Shown: positions 9,601 to 19,222, counted from the stretch's first letter. The stretch is 64,000 nt of DNA from Teredinibacter purpureus (GCF_014217335.1 NZ_CP060092.1:17501-81500); one strand, 5' to 3'. The notes: generated by a model not told the origin, from the sequence alone. A program made the numbers and translations.

Positions 9601-11632
9601 AATACTCCAACACCATGTACACATCCATATCAAAGTCACTGCCCCACAGTGAATCTTCCCAGGCAATATAAAAAGCAGCGTAATGATCGGTTTGGCTATG
9701 AGTGGTGATATCCACCAAGCTGCAGGCTGTTTCGCCAGTAGCACGCGTAGAAGTACAGTACGGAACTATGCGAACACTCTCTTTATTAGACGTAGTCACT
9801 TCCAACGTGGGGACGGATTCCGCCAGCGCTAACATATAGGATGAAACGTTCTGCTCGCCTTCCAAAGAGCGTAAATCTTTAAGAAAGCCATAATGCGCCA
9901 AGCCAGCTAAATTATAAGTGCCCTTCAACGAGGGGACTTCTGGGCATATACCAGTAGCGTCCGACAATTTTGTAATTGTTTTAGCGCTACAAGAATCGGT
10001 GGGATCGGCCGGTGTATTACCCACCAAAAATGTATTGTTGGTAATGTTTTCACCATCGCCCACAATGTCGGTATAGGCTTCGATATGCGAAAGCGATGAT
10101 AAACCGGGTAGCGTACTACCGGATAACCCCGCCACTAAATTATCGCCGTCAAAAGTATTAACACCCGTCGACAACAATACAATGGCACAGTTTGCGCAAG
10201 AATCTGAACCGGACATGGGGTCGGACCAGTTAACGTTGGTCAGGCCATCAATGCTGTCTTTAGCCGCGCCGGCGTAACCATATTCCGTCGTTCCCGCCGT
10301 CGCACCGGCAAAGTAGCGCAAGGCTTCTAAGTACAGTTCCGCGAGAGGGTTGCCCCAATCTTTACATGTATAAGTACTACCGGATAAGAACTGGGTCATT
10401 GTAATGCCCCATGTGCCACAATCTTCGTAAAAGTTGGTGCCGAAATTCCAGCCCTGAATACGTAGGCGATTAAGCGTATTAATGATGCCGTTTTTATCGG
10501 TTCCTTGATTAACAAACTGTCCCGTTTGCGAATCTATTTCTATGTCGGCATTAGCCGCGCTTTCACCACCCATATAGGATACATTTTTACGTAATACACC
10601 GCCTTTATGGTTATTGATGTAGCTACCCGTCATTAAGCCAAATTGTAGGCCACCGTTTTCACCGTAAGATTGCAAAAGGCCATAGGGCTTATAGTGCGTA
10701 ACATTTTCACCGTCTACGTACTGCCGGCAATCCGTCTGGTCTTGGCCACTAACACACGTTTCGACCCGCACATTAAATTCAAACTGCGAAATTCCACCGA
10801 TAGAGCCCGACGTTGGCCTACTTGGAATAAAATCATTATGACGATCGCCATTGTCCCCAGCGACCTCTTCTTCAAACATACAAAGATTTCGTTCACTGCC
10901 GCTCCAGGTAAAAAGATCACCTTTTGCCACTTTAAAAACAGGGGGGTGAGTCGCAACATTTAGCGAGCCCGAAATTCCAGACGTAGCACTGGTAACGTTA
11001 CAAAAACTTACCGCATCAGAACTTCCGTTTTCACTAGTGATAGCCGTGTAATCACTAATACTTCCGGTAATGTCGCTATTTTTTGCTACCTTTACAAACG
11101 CATGGTTATCATCGGGAAGCAGTGCGCGCTGTAATATGGTTTGGCTTTCGGTATCGGTTGAACGATAGCCGCCATAAAGTACCTTACGGATGACATCCAT
11201 TCGCGTCATGGTCATCCAGTTCATAAAGTTACCGCTCCAACTACCGGCGGCACCAGCACAGCTATGATTCGGCGTTGGGCTGGCCACCGTAATATCGGAA
11301 GCCGATAATGCTACTTTACCCTTTGGGGAAAAGTAGCCGCTGACATAGCTATAACAATAATCAGAATTAAAATAGCCGTAATACACTAAGCCATCGTTAT
11401 AGGTGGTCTCCAACGTACCATCATTATCGAGGTCACTATAGTCGGTGTAGGCTTTGTGCCACATTTGATTGTCATTAGACATGACCAACATAACCAACGG
11501 ATCATCCGAGTTTGATAACAGCGGCGGCACCGAAATAAATTCTTCCATGCCCGCATGGCCAGTTAACGGCGCTACCATTACTACGGCTACTGCAATCCAT
11601 TTTTTAACGCGCTTAGAAAAATAGTTCTGCAT
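6647..11632 (-). CDS. pilY1: Type IV pilus tip adhesin/assembly protein PilY1
   Basis: Large exported pilus-tip protein that works with the minor pilins in pilus assembly, adhesion and surface sensing. I choose ATG at 11632 (1661 residues, MQNYFSKRVKKW), which is followed by a signal peptide ending near GHA and lies 34 bp after the pilX stop with AAGAG upstream. A longer frame to 11719 would overlap pilX by 53 bp and put a Cys/Trp-rich stretch before the signal. The N-terminal part has DPLVMLVMSNDNQMW and a DLDNDG loop. A DINNNNLPD calcium-loop-like motif sits near 9200-9230. The C-terminal PilC/PilY1 beta-propeller begins about 8300 and includes VVMLGANDGMIHAFNAG. No pilY2 gene follows. Confidence 0.9.
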   Translation of the reverse strand: MQNYFSKRVKKWIAVAVVMVAPLTGHAGMEEFISVPPLLSNSDDPLVMLVMSNDNQMWHKAYTDYSDLDNDGTLETTYNDGLVYYGYFNSDYCYSYVSGYFSPKGKVALSASDITVASPTPNHSCAGAAGSWSGNFMNWMTMTRMDVIRKVLYGGYRSTDTESQTILQRALLPDDNHAFVKVAKNSDITGSISDYTAITSENGSSDAVSFCNVTSATSGISGSLNVATHPPVFKVAKGDLFTWSGSERNLCMFEEEVAGDNGDRHNDFIPSRPTSGSIGGISQFEFNVRVETCVSGQDQTDCRQYVDGENVTHYKPYGLLQSYGENGGLQFGLMTGSYINNHKGGVLRKNVSYMGGESAANADIEIDSQTGQFVNQGTDKNGIINTLNRLRIQGWNFGTNFYEDCGTWGITMTQFLSGSTYTCKDWGNPLAELYLEALRYFAGATAGTTEYGYAGAAKDSIDGLTNVNWSDPMSGSDSCANCAIVLLSTGVNTFDGDNLVAGLSGSTLPGLSSLSHIEAYTDIVGDGENITNNTFLVGNTPADPTDSCSAKTITKLSDATGICPEVPSLKGTYNLAGLAHYGFLKDLRSLEGEQNVSSYMLALAESVPTLEVTTSNKESVRIVPYCTSTRATGETACSLVDITTHSQTDHYAAFYIAWEDSLWGSDFDMDVYMVLEYCTATGSASSVQSQCGNYTNDSSSNRPNWAGASTGEIQIRISEVANYAGGDIALGFVMNGSNRDATYTPLIEADSNVDFNSVALTGSGWSAYNKTQWGSVIEKFTAAAGTPGVLENPLWYAAKYGNFNDINNNNLPDLTSEWDKTDVDGSLGADGIPDAYFPVRNPAKLESRLARVFGDITKRVSSGTAASVVASTGAGQGAVYQALYNPVFEVDTLSGNTRVTWAGTLHSLFIDDHSELREDLESGSEVPGQLTSSDPIVEIYYDEGLERTMVQRYAVNADGTRGSVSGAAFDITDLQPIWSARDQLAAVESYTENRNYGTVANKGRYLFTGVDNPSTRDGQIDLAESVPFEASQFATSGSHNFRLLDYGSDNTALENLVNYIRGDESNDEFRSRTIEWDGNTGNGEEPWLLGDIVNSSPVALARPGKGYDVSFGDNTYLDFKKAVEDRRQVVMLGANDGMIHAFNAGFYDSASSSYKTSINGRSAHPLGSELWGYIPYNLLPHLQYLSQPEYAHVYYVDGQPQIFDVNGIWSSASKIDHPEGWGNILVVGMRFGGGEVTIDPDSARDSDTSDDITLRSGYVILDITDPESPPEIIAEITDEDLGYSVSIPTLVKFRAKNSRSGSFSSPAKNEWFLVFGSGPAGDTPATRSAALQNAVSEKTAKVFAFNLRTKALQKFDTTIAKAFVGGVAAGDWNNDFEDDAIYFGVVGGTEAAPTGQLMRGGLTLSGSSLSMSFSQLINVTNQPFSAPPSLIRDRSNNFWVYSGTGRYYTSGDNGSSTDQTYYGIKDPDADMKSIPGTLVSTTTLVETTDIDVYTDGSIKRGGSTPVSLNTGESVETFSDVMSAVADHSGWFFDFPYDLERNTTKAELSDESLIFTTYQPTGEVCDAEGSGYLYAPHYQVGIPGEFAPLGKDSSVKNGEAELVEENESLGTGNPSTPTIYQDADGNSRAIIQTSTGEIVNQEIQGRTRTGQRQSWREIPIDW

Positions 11633-11666
11633 AGTATTGCTCTTTTTATGTAAGGTGCTCACTGTT

Positions 11667-12308
11667 TCACTCCACCACCATATAGGTTGACTGCAGCATA
11701 ACTTTTGATCGGTCACCATTGCCGTCGGCTAGCGCGGTTACTCTATAAAGGGGCTCACCCGTAGTGGGATTAGTTTCATTAAAAATGACCATATCGTCGG
11801 GAGGTACGAAACACAGAAACTCCACGATAAATTTAACATCTTGCTCAATACCTTCCACTTTAATGGTGCGATGTTTCCCCGTGTTATTCCAAACATCTAA
11901 GGTTGTGTCTTTCCAAAAAGCCATGCGCTCGGCGGTAGTTGCCGAAGCGCCTACCGCGCATTCCCACTCTTCTGTGGCACCGGATGAAAAGTCACCATCA
12001 AAACACAACCCCCCGCTACACGTATCATCAAAACACGTAGCGCCATTGCCACACTCGTTATAAAGTTTACTGTGCGGTGGTTTATTGGCTTCAAGCCATT
12101 CTTCTGCACTGGCTAACGCGGCTTCCGCTGCTGCAAACGCCATATCACGATCACGATGACTCGTCGCCATTTTTAATTCGGTGGTCGACGTTTGCATGTT
12201 TGCAACACCTAAAAGACTGATCACAACCAAAATAACCAACGCGACAATAAGGATCGCCCCCGTCTGACGGGAGGGAAGAGAAGAGACACAGGAAGGGGGT
12301 TGCATCAT
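11667..12308 (-). CDS. pilX: Type IV minor pilin assembly protein PilX
   Basis: 213 residues. The N-terminus SRQTG|AILIVALVILVV is a prepilin site with cleavage after Gly17 and, as usual for PilX/GspK-like proteins, a non-acidic residue at mature position 5 (Val). The conserved MATSHRDRDMAFAAAEAALASAEEWL helix of the PilX N-terminal domain follows. The C-terminal domain is Cys-rich (CGNGATC, DDTCSGGLC), suggesting disulfides. It is 17 bp after the pilW stop. Confidence 0.88.
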   Translation of the reverse strand: MMQPPSCVSSLPSRQTGAILIVALVILVVISLLGVANMQTSTTELKMATSHRDRDMAFAAAEAALASAEEWLEANKPPHSKLYNECGNGATCFDDTCSGGLCFDGDFSSGATEEWECAVGASATTAERMAFWKDTTLDVWNNTGKHRTIKVEGIEQDVKFIVEFLCFVPPDDMVIFNETNPTTGEPLYRVTALADGNGDRSKVMLQSTYMVVE

Positions 12309-12325
12309 TTTGAATTACTGCCCAA

Positions 12326-13441
12326 TTAATTATTGCGTATTTTAATAGTGGCGCTAACAACTTGACGCATCAGTTTATCTTCAGAAAGTTTATAGTCGTC
12401 ACCGTCAACTTTAAGAGTGACATCTTGATCCGTCAGATAGACATCTCGATCGGAGCGAAAAATTAACGTTAATCGCAAGGCCACCACTTCTGCCCAGTCA
12501 GCCACTTGGTGCGCCGATAAATACTGATTGGCCTCGCCGTCGTCATCACGATCAATACCGTATTGCACTTGCATGTCTTCGACGCCCACGGCCACTTCTT
12601 CGGTTTCTGTTGCGGCTACGCCATCGCTCGCCGTAAGCACCTGTCGTTTTAATGCAGGCATGTCCGCAACAACAACCGACTCACCAATATAATAGGCGCT
12701 CACTTCATACGGCATAACGACCGAACCGGCATTAAAATCTTTTTCAGTATTGGCGCCGCAGCTATCTACGGTGCACCCGTCAGCACAACTAATGCTATTG
12801 GTTTCAGTGGCACGAACCACTCGCGTGCAATTACGCGCACCATCCGCAGCATGTTGTAATGTATTTGAATCACCTCCGGGCCCTGTCACTTGGAACAGCC
12901 CTATCTCGCGACAGTTTGCGTCCGCGACCATCATGGTTGAGCCCGACGTTACCTTTTCACTTGTCCATAACGAAAACGTCGCGGTCGACGCGCTATGGCT
13001 ACGGATACTGTATTCGCGAGAAGCATCAGCGAAGCGAACGATAAAAGCGTCGGTGCCTTCGAGAATATCCTCCGCAAAAACGTCCGGTTTATTGGCGCTC
13101 TCCCAATCAAACCCCTGAATGCTCTCAGTTAATTTAATAAAACCATCTAGATCATCAACAACTACATTCGCTTTATTCGCACTGCGGATACCCGCACAGC
13201 CACTATAGCCCGCCATGCGAATTTCTCTTTTTATTTGGTCTAATACGAATCGTGCGTTGTCCTGTACAAACGATAATTGCTCACCATCGTAAGAGGATCG
13301 CTTGGCGTTAAATGCGATATTCAATACACCAGCTAAAATAATGCCTGCGATTAATAACGACACGAGTAATTCAATAAGCGAGAGGCCCACCTGAGACATG
13401 CGAGAAAAGGAAGGCCTACAAAAACGGGACGGGTTAAACAT
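12326..13441 (-). CDS. pilW: Type IV minor pilin assembly protein PilW
   Basis: 371 residues. The prepilin motif SQVG|LSLIELLVSLLIAG gives cleavage after Gly19 and Glu at mature position 5. The region after the helix, YDGEQLSFVQDNARFVLDQIKREIRMAGYSGCAG, is the PilW family signature. Eight Cys lie in the globular part. It overlaps the pilV stop by 8 bp, consistent with translational coupling. Confidence 0.9.
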   Translation of the reverse strand: MFNPSRFCRPSFSRMSQVGLSLIELLVSLLIAGIILAGVLNIAFNAKRSSYDGEQLSFVQDNARFVLDQIKREIRMAGYSGCAGIRSANKANVVVDDLDGFIKLTESIQGFDWESANKPDVFAEDILEGTDAFIVRFADASREYSIRSHSASTATFSLWTSEKVTSGSTMMVADANCREIGLFQVTGPGGDSNTLQHAADGARNCTRVVRATETNSISCADGCTVDSCGANTEKDFNAGSVVMPYEVSAYYIGESVVVADMPALKRQVLTASDGVAATETEEVAVGVEDMQVQYGIDRDDDGEANQYLSAHQVADWAEVVALRLTLIFRSDRDVYLTDQDVTLKVDGDDYKLSEDKLMRQVVSATIKIRNN

Positions 13442-13892
13442 CAGTTATCAACTTATATTCTTGCGTTATTCGAGTGCCGTCAGCATTGCTGCCCGATTCA
13501 AATTCAATACGAATAACAATTTGATTGCCAATTCTGTTGATCTCGCTGCGCCCACCCGGTAATAGGCTCGCAACGTTGCTGCGCCAATTATGTAAGTTCC
13601 ATTTGGCCATATCGGTAGGCGAGCAACTCGATGCAACCGTCGCACAATCAGGCTTGGCGGGTGTGCTTTCAGTATAGTTAATGAAGTAAGAGGCCTCGGC
13701 ACTTGGCGTAGTCAACATACCCTCGTAGATATCCGATGCAAGAAATGCAGCCTGAGAGTTCAGTGAAGCATCTTTCATTAAGGTAACGGATTTAACTTGC
13801 ATCGACATAACCACAAGTAACCCAGTACCTAACACAATAAGTGCGACCATGGTTTCAATAAGTGACGAACCCGAATGTTTACGCATTTTCAT
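13434..13892 (-). CDS. pilV: Type IV minor pilin PilV
   Basis: 152 residues. The prepilin motif HSG|SSLIETMVALIVLGTGLL is cleaved after Gly8 and has Glu at mature position 5. The SLNSQAAFLASDIYEGM segment matches PilV/GspI-like minor pilins. One base separates it from the fimT stop at 13894, and it overlaps pilW. Confidence 0.88.
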   Translation of the reverse strand: MKMRKHSGSSLIETMVALIVLGTGLLVVMSMQVKSVTLMKDASLNSQAAFLASDIYEGMLTTPSAEASYFINYTESTPAKPDCATVASSCSPTDMAKWNLHNWRSNVASLLPGGRSEINRIGNQIVIRIEFESGSNADGTRITQEYKLITDV

Positions 13893-13893
13893 T

Positions 13894-14541
13894 TTAAAGG
13901 CAGCTCAAATCAGATGTTGAAGAAAGCGTATTACTGGCGTTGGCAAATCGACTTTCATGTACACCGTCGCCATCGGAATCGATTGTCTGCAATACTCGGC
14001 CCGTACCGATCAGCATTAACCCTCGCGCAAAACTTGCCACTTTTTTTGCGCCACATATCTGAATCAGGATAGGACGATTAACCTGTTCTCCCTCAACTGA
14101 AGGGCGGCCGTACTCATTAAAGCTTAGATAATCGAGCGAAGACTCCGTGGACACATCTAGAATTGAGAACGAGTTCGACCCGTCATAAATAGACGCCAAA
14201 ACTACCTCTTCATCGCCATTGCGCACGCCATCGCGCGCTGTACCGGAATGGTCAGCGCCATCATCCTGAAAAACGATCCAACCTTCATTCCAATCACCGT
14301 CGCAGTTTTCACCCGTGCCGCTAGGGCAGATAGAGACCGTTTTATTGCGCGCTACCGCTTCATACCGTGCACTCATCAGCGCCGAATTTATCATCTTTCG
14401 ATCGGAGAAGACGGCGTTCTTGCGCACATAACTATCAAACGAAGGAACCGCTACCGTTACAAGAATAGCGGTAATAGCCATTGCAGTGATGAGATCCAAC
14501 AGGGTGAAACCATGGCATTGGTTAGAAAAATGTCGTGTCAT
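13894..14541 (-). CDS. fimT: Type IV minor pilin FimT/FimU (GspH family)
   Basis: 215 residues, first gene of the minor pilin operon. The prepilin site is CHG|FTLLDLITAMAITAILVTVAVPSF, cleaved after Gly11. Mature position 5 is Asp rather than the nearly invariant Glu. The GspH/FimT globular domain follows, with MINSALMSARYEAVARNKTVSICPS and GWIVFQDDG. Its promoter must lie in the 14542-14800 region, in which I see no clear sigma54 or sigma70 match. Confidence 0.87.
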   Translation of the reverse strand: MTRHFSNQCHGFTLLDLITAMAITAILVTVAVPSFDSYVRKNAVFSDRKMINSALMSARYEAVARNKTVSICPSGTGENCDGDWNEGWIVFQDDGADHSGTARDGVRNGDEEVVLASIYDGSNSFSILDVSTESSLDYLSFNEYGRPSVEGEQVNRPILIQICGAKKVASFARGLMLIGTGRVLQTIDSDGDGVHESRFANASNTLSSTSDLSCL

Positions 14542-15178
14542 AACAATTGGCCTGCCCTTCTGGTGTGTTTTTAAGCCTCACGGTTATAGCGTGAAACCTA
14601 CGAATACATTAAGTTCATTTAATATACGTTTATGATATATAGGTTTCGAGTCTGAACGGATAACCGGTACTTTATGATGATGTACGGAAGATGCATTATG
14701 CGTCACATAGGCTAACTATCGGTCATATTGGCCGACATACATTCATTAAAGTTATTTTGGTGTCAAGACGCATATTCCAAATAGATATATTAGATGGTGG
14801 ATTTTAACGACACCCGCATAACGCTGATCGTTATTGAGCAAGATATAGCACGCGGCACTAAGACAATTTTTGGCGTACACAGAATCGGTTCAGCAAGATA
14901 AGGCCGTTAGGAGAATGTACTGATAAGCCAACGAAAGTGGCTTTTGGAAGGATACGTATACAACACGCGCAGAGCCGTTTGCGGGTGCAATGGCTGCCCC
15001 GTGTTGCACGTGCATAACAACTAGGCCGTAAAACCGCCCTTTGGGCAAAGGGCGTAGACAAAAACGCAAAATACGGTGCGCATAGTAGGCCCGCGCCGAG
15101 GGTTATCCCTTAAGCACTGAACAGCATCTAAAAAAGCAAGCAGAGCACCCCTTATCGGTTATTAGCCAAGGCCGCCAT
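14542..15178. other. Intergenic region between fimT and the hmu operon
   Basis: 637 bp with no convincing gene. A 67-codon minus-strand frame (14858-15061) lacks support. The region should hold the fimT promoter, and near 15035-15054 a hairpin that may end the hmu transcript. I found no riboswitch, including no cobalamin riboswitch. Confidence 0.5.
15031..15054 (-). terminator. Possible terminator downstream of the CobN-like gene
   Basis: CGCCCTTT (15035-15042) and AAAGGGCG (15047-15054) form an 8-bp stem with a 4-nt loop. Reading the minus strand the hairpin is followed by GGTTTTAC, a short T-run. It lies 125 bp after the stop of the hmuS-like gene. Confidence 0.5.
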
Positions 15179-18100
15179 TCAAGAGAGCCCTTTTGCGGCA
15201 ACGCCTCGACGAGGAATCGCCTGCCAGCCCATACCGCCTATCATCAACAAACAACACACCAGCGCAACCCACCAGAGGGTGTTATCGGGCTCCGAGGCCT
15301 CGCTTGTGGGTTCAACTTTCTGCAACTGCTGGCCTTGTATCTGCTGCATTTGCTCGGCCTGAACAGGGGGAACCGACTTAGCCGGCGCCTCAGGTGCAGG
15401 CAGTGATACGCTCAAGCCAAAGCCTGCAGCCTTTTCACCTACAAACTCACGTAGTTTGTCATTGTCGACAACCAGATCGTAGCGGTTGACCAAGGTTTGA
15501 TAGCGTTCAATTAGCACCTCTACTGTGGCATCACTCGCGTCCCAATATTCTTTGCGCGTCGATTCCAAAAGTGTTTCGATCATTTGCGCTTGCGCTGCTG
15601 GGTTCGACTGTTCAAAGAACGTGTCCATATCGAGTTCAAGTCGGTCTTCTACATAAATCTCGAAGAAATCTTGCCATTGATCATCACGCACAACATTGGG
15701 GTCAACCACTTGCCAACCCCAAAAATTGGCGAGATTTGAAGCCATAGTGACGGCGCCGCTATATCCCTCTTTTTGCATTTCCTCAATCCAGCGTGAATTA
15801 AAGTTACGGCTACGTAATTCCTTCGCCATAAATTTAGCGGCACTTTCAAGTTTACTGTTTTTCGCATCACGCAAATTACTGATCAACATTTCTGGGCTTT
15901 TACCATCAAGATTGCGAACCGCTAAAGCAAGGGAGCCGAAGTATTCAAACGGGTCATCTGAAGTGATCATGCCATATAAATTTGACGATCGAGAAAACAG
16001 GGCTATGTCTGTACCGGAGAGTTGTTTGCCGTATAAGCCTTCCATTTGCCTGCCCCAACGATCGCTATCGGCGCCAAAGTAGTAGCCCATTTTACTAAGG
16101 TAAGTGTCGGCAATTACAGCATCGGTTTCCCAGCTTTCACTCTCAAAAATAGGACCATCAACACCACTTCCATAATCGCCCGATGCATTTGAAAAAATGC
16201 GTACCGTTGAAAGATATTGCGCTTCAGCTACGTCCACGCCCTCTTCCATTAACTGCGCTTTAATCGTTTGGCTGTTATCCCACAGTGAATTGCCAGCTTC
16301 TTTTAATTCAGCCACTTGCTTAATGGCATTAGCCAGACGCTGCATTACATTAGGGAACGCATCCCTATACAACCCTGTTGCAGATAGCACCACATCCACA
16401 CGTGGCCGCCCAAGCTCACTCGCCGGAATTATTTCGGTATCGACGACTCGTCCATCGTCGCTCCATACCGGCTTAACGCCCATGGCGTATAACGCCTGAC
16501 TTTCCAATACACCGTAATGACGCATGGCCTCTATCGACCACAACGAAAATGCCAATTTGTCGGGGAATTCTCCATGTTGTTCGCGATAATCATTAATCGC
16601 CTGTTCGACCAACACTTTGCCCTGATCGAAAGCTGCTCGCGTAGGTAAGCGTGAAGGGTCAAAACCATAAAGGTTCAAACCGGTAGGCAATGAGTCCGGG
16701 TGCCTCACCGGGTCGCCGCCGGTCTTAACCGCAATATACCCACCCGACAGCCCACGCAAGGTATTGGGCAACTCCTGAATACTTTGCATGTTGGCAAAAT
16801 ACTCACGGCCTTTTAACACGTGTGTTTGCAGCGCTTCGGGCAAAGGGGAAATATCACTATTTGTCATTACAAAATCTGTGACCACACGGTAACCTGGCAA
16901 CCGCTCCACGGGTGTTTCGGAATTTTGAAAAAACGCATGGTGTGCATCATCTTCGTCAACCGCAACATCACTTCCGTGCGCATGTTCGCCGTGAGTTTCG
17001 TCGAGGTGTTCGTGTTTATCAGGGGCGTAATGTTCCGCTTCATATTCCGCAGCCAACGCGGTAAATTCACGACCTAACATTTGCCCTAACGTACTAGCCT
17101 GTAATCGCACCTCCGGTAATTCTCCGAAACTATGTAAACCCAGTGGCTGATTTTCAGCCGCGAGTTCGCCAAGATAGGTATGCAGTACCGCTAAAAAACC
17201 CTCAAAATCGGCCTGAATAGCCTCGAGCGTCCAACCAATATCTTTACACAAATCTTTTTCAATACAGACCGAGGTAATGTTGTCGCCGGTTTTTTGTTTA
17301 ACCGCGCCCTCGTCCATCGATTTATATTCATGCATTAATGCATGAATATCGGCAGTGACCCCCTGCAAACCGGCCGCCGCATATGGCGGCGTCATATGGC
17401 TTACCACAACAGCGCTACCGCGACGTTTGGTTTGCATAGCTTCACCGACATCATCCACGATGAAGGGATACATCACGGGTACATCGCCCACGGCTAAATT
17501 ACCGCCATCGTAACGAGACAGACCACGCTCTTTACCCGGCAAGTATTCTTGTGAGCCATGTGTGCCCAAATGGATAAACGCATCACTTCCCCACACCTCA
17601 CGCGCATAAAAATACGCGGCCAGGTAATAATGATTCATTGGAATTGTTGTTTTATGAAACAGGCCTTGTTCCTGTTCTGCATCGTCGCCTCGTGGCGGCT
17701 GGCGCATAATGAGCATATTGCCATTACGAATACGGGGTATAACAAAATATTTTTCGCCTGCCCGTTCTACCACCATAAAATTATCGTCGGGCTCACCCCA
17801 AAATTCAGTTATGGGCGTAGTTGTTCCTGCGGGCAGAGTCGCTAACCAATCCTGATAACGCGCAACTGGGAATAGTTCAGCAAGATCTTGTTCTAATAAT
17901 TTATCCAGTTCGTATTCACGGTAAAACGGATCGAGCACTTTGTTCACGCGTTCAATATAAAATTCGCCGGGCCTTGCCTCAATGTTGTAACCCGCTTTAT
18001 TCAGTGCGGTCCCGACTGTACGCAAGCTTTCAGGTATATTCAGAAACGATGCGCCCATGTCGCGATCCCCCCAAAACAGTACCGTCAGTTTTTTATCTTT

Positions 18101-19222
18101 ATTAGGAAGGTGCGCCAAAGCAGCATAATTAATGGCACGGCTCACAAGGTGCTCTAGCTGATAGTCTATCGCTGTTGCTCTATGCGTGGTTTGGTCAATT
18201 GCAGCCACAATAACAGGGTCTATAACGCCTGCGGTTTCCGGCAATACCAGTGTGAAAGCCATCATTCCTGCGGAGATACCTTGCTTACTCTCTTCCCATG
18301 CTTGCTGATCACCATCGTAGTAGGTAAGTGCCTGCATGACGGGTACACCGAGTTTTTCAAACTCCGCTTTCCGCTTGTTGGCCCAGTGAATGGACCTAAA
18401 ATTAATAATAGCATCAACAGTGGTAACGCCATTGTCTTGCAGCAGTGCAGAATAGTCCTTGGAGCGAGGGCTTAACTCAAAGTAGAACGGCACAACGTTT
18501 ATACCACGCGCTTCCAATAACGCGATGGTTGCGTCCACCACCTCTGTTTGCGCACTTTCGATAAGCGCGCGCTGCAACATCACACCAATACGAATACCTT
18601 TTTCATCAGCTTGCTTTGTCGATTCGTCTGTCGATTCGGCCAACCATTGATCATACGCCGCGCGCCCATCAAAAATAAGCTGGCTATACTGAGGATGATA
18701 AATACCTTGCGCGGGGAATATTATGGGCGGCTCAAGGGCGATATCACGGTTATCAAACAAAGCATGACGAAGGTACTGCACCAAGCGATTAAAATTTTCG
18801 ACTCCGCCATTATCGTAATAATCGAATAACGTTTTAGCCTGCTGTTCGCTCATATTCGCACGAAGTTCGCCTAAACTAGGTGCACGAACGGCCACTATTT
18901 TGGTTGACGCCTGCTGTACAATGGGCGCGTACTTTAAAAATGTCGACCGCGTACTGCGCTCCGAGACCGTATCGAAAACGGTTAAATCATAGTTTTCTAA
19001 AAAACGTTTCACGTCTTCTTTTTCGCCTAACGCGCTTTCGGCCATTTGTTCAATAATAATATTTTGGCTTTTCGCGAGATCCTTTAATATCGTTACTTTT
19101 GATTTGTTACTATGGGAACCGCTCACGAACAATATTTTCTCGTCAGCCATACTCCAAGAAGATAATAGTACCAACCCCATTACCCACCCAATATTGGCCA
19201 CAACTTTTATCAAGCTCGTCAT
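15179..19222 (-). CDS. hmuS: HmuS-like CobN/magnesium-chelatase family protein, membrane-anchored and exported
   Basis: 1347 residues with the CobN/BchH large chelatase-subunit domain (for example HLGTHGSQEYLPGKERGLS at 551-569). Unlike cytoplasmic CobN it has an N-terminal export signal (WVMGLVLLSSWSMA, about 13-26) and a C-terminal transmembrane helix (WWVALVCCLLMIGGMGW, about 1314-1331) with a basic tail, so the body should be periplasmic. In hmuYRSTUV operons this protein is HmuS, reported in Bacteroides to remove iron from haem. A His/Asp/Glu-rich insertion at 731-762 has eight His. The partner genes and the Fur boxes upstream support haem rather than cobalamin. It starts 71 bp after the DUF2149 gene. 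A B12-related cobalt chelatase is the alternative. Confidence 0.8.
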   Translation of the reverse strand: MTSLIKVVANIGWVMGLVLLSSWSMADEKILFVSGSHSNKSKVTILKDLAKSQNIIIEQMAESALGEKEDVKRFLENYDLTVFDTVSERSTRSTFLKYAPIVQQASTKIVAVRAPSLGELRANMSEQQAKTLFDYYDNGGVENFNRLVQYLRHALFDNRDIALEPPIIFPAQGIYHPQYSQLIFDGRAAYDQWLAESTDESTKQADEKGIRIGVMLQRALIESAQTEVVDATIALLEARGINVVPFYFELSPRSKDYSALLQDNGVTTVDAIINFRSIHWANKRKAEFEKLGVPVMQALTYYDGDQQAWEESKQGISAGMMAFTLVLPETAGVIDPVIVAAIDQTTHRATAIDYQLEHLVSRAINYAALAHLPNKDKKLTVLFWGDRDMGASFLNIPESLRTVGTALNKAGYNIEARPGEFYIERVNKVLDPFYREYELDKLLEQDLAELFPVARYQDWLATLPAGTTTPITEFWGEPDDNFMVVERAGEKYFVIPRIRNGNMLIMRQPPRGDDAEQEQGLFHKTTIPMNHYYLAAYFYAREVWGSDAFIHLGTHGSQEYLPGKERGLSRYDGGNLAVGDVPVMYPFIVDDVGEAMQTKRRGSAVVVSHMTPPYAAAGLQGVTADIHALMHEYKSMDEGAVKQKTGDNITSVCIEKDLCKDIGWTLEAIQADFEGFLAVLHTYLGELAAENQPLGLHSFGELPEVRLQASTLGQMLGREFTALAAEYEAEHYAPDKHEHLDETHGEHAHGSDVAVDEDDAHHAFFQNSETPVERLPGYRVVTDFVMTNSDISPLPEALQTHVLKGREYFANMQSIQELPNTLRGLSGGYIAVKTGGDPVRHPDSLPTGLNLYGFDPSRLPTRAAFDQGKVLVEQAINDYREQHGEFPDKLAFSLWSIEAMRHYGVLESQALYAMGVKPVWSDDGRVVDTEIIPASELGRPRVDVVLSATGLYRDAFPNVMQRLANAIKQVAELKEAGNSLWDNSQTIKAQLMEEGVDVAEAQYLSTVRIFSNASGDYGSGVDGPIFESESWETDAVIADTYLSKMGYYFGADSDRWGRQMEGLYGKQLSGTDIALFSRSSNLYGMITSDDPFEYFGSLALAVRNLDGKSPEMLISNLRDAKNSKLESAAKFMAKELRSRNFNSRWIEEMQKEGYSGAVTMASNLANFWGWQVVDPNVVRDDQWQDFFEIYVEDRLELDMDTFFEQSNPAAQAQMIETLLESTRKEYWDASDATVEVLIERYQTLVNRYDLVVDNDKLREFVGEKAAGFGLSVSLPAPEAPAKSVPPVQAEQMQQIQGQQLQKVEPTSEASEPDNTLWWVALVCCLLMIGGMGWQAIPRRGVAAKGLS

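Noticed and set aside
14858..15061. 67-codon minus frame between fimT and hmuS
   Set aside because: No ribosome site and no family resemblance; overlaps the putative terminator of the hmu operon.
15179..19222. Cobaltochelatase CobN of B12 synthesis
   Set aside because: It carries a signal peptide and a C-terminal membrane helix, no cob genes or B12 riboswitch are near, and the neighbours form a haem-uptake set with Fur boxes.
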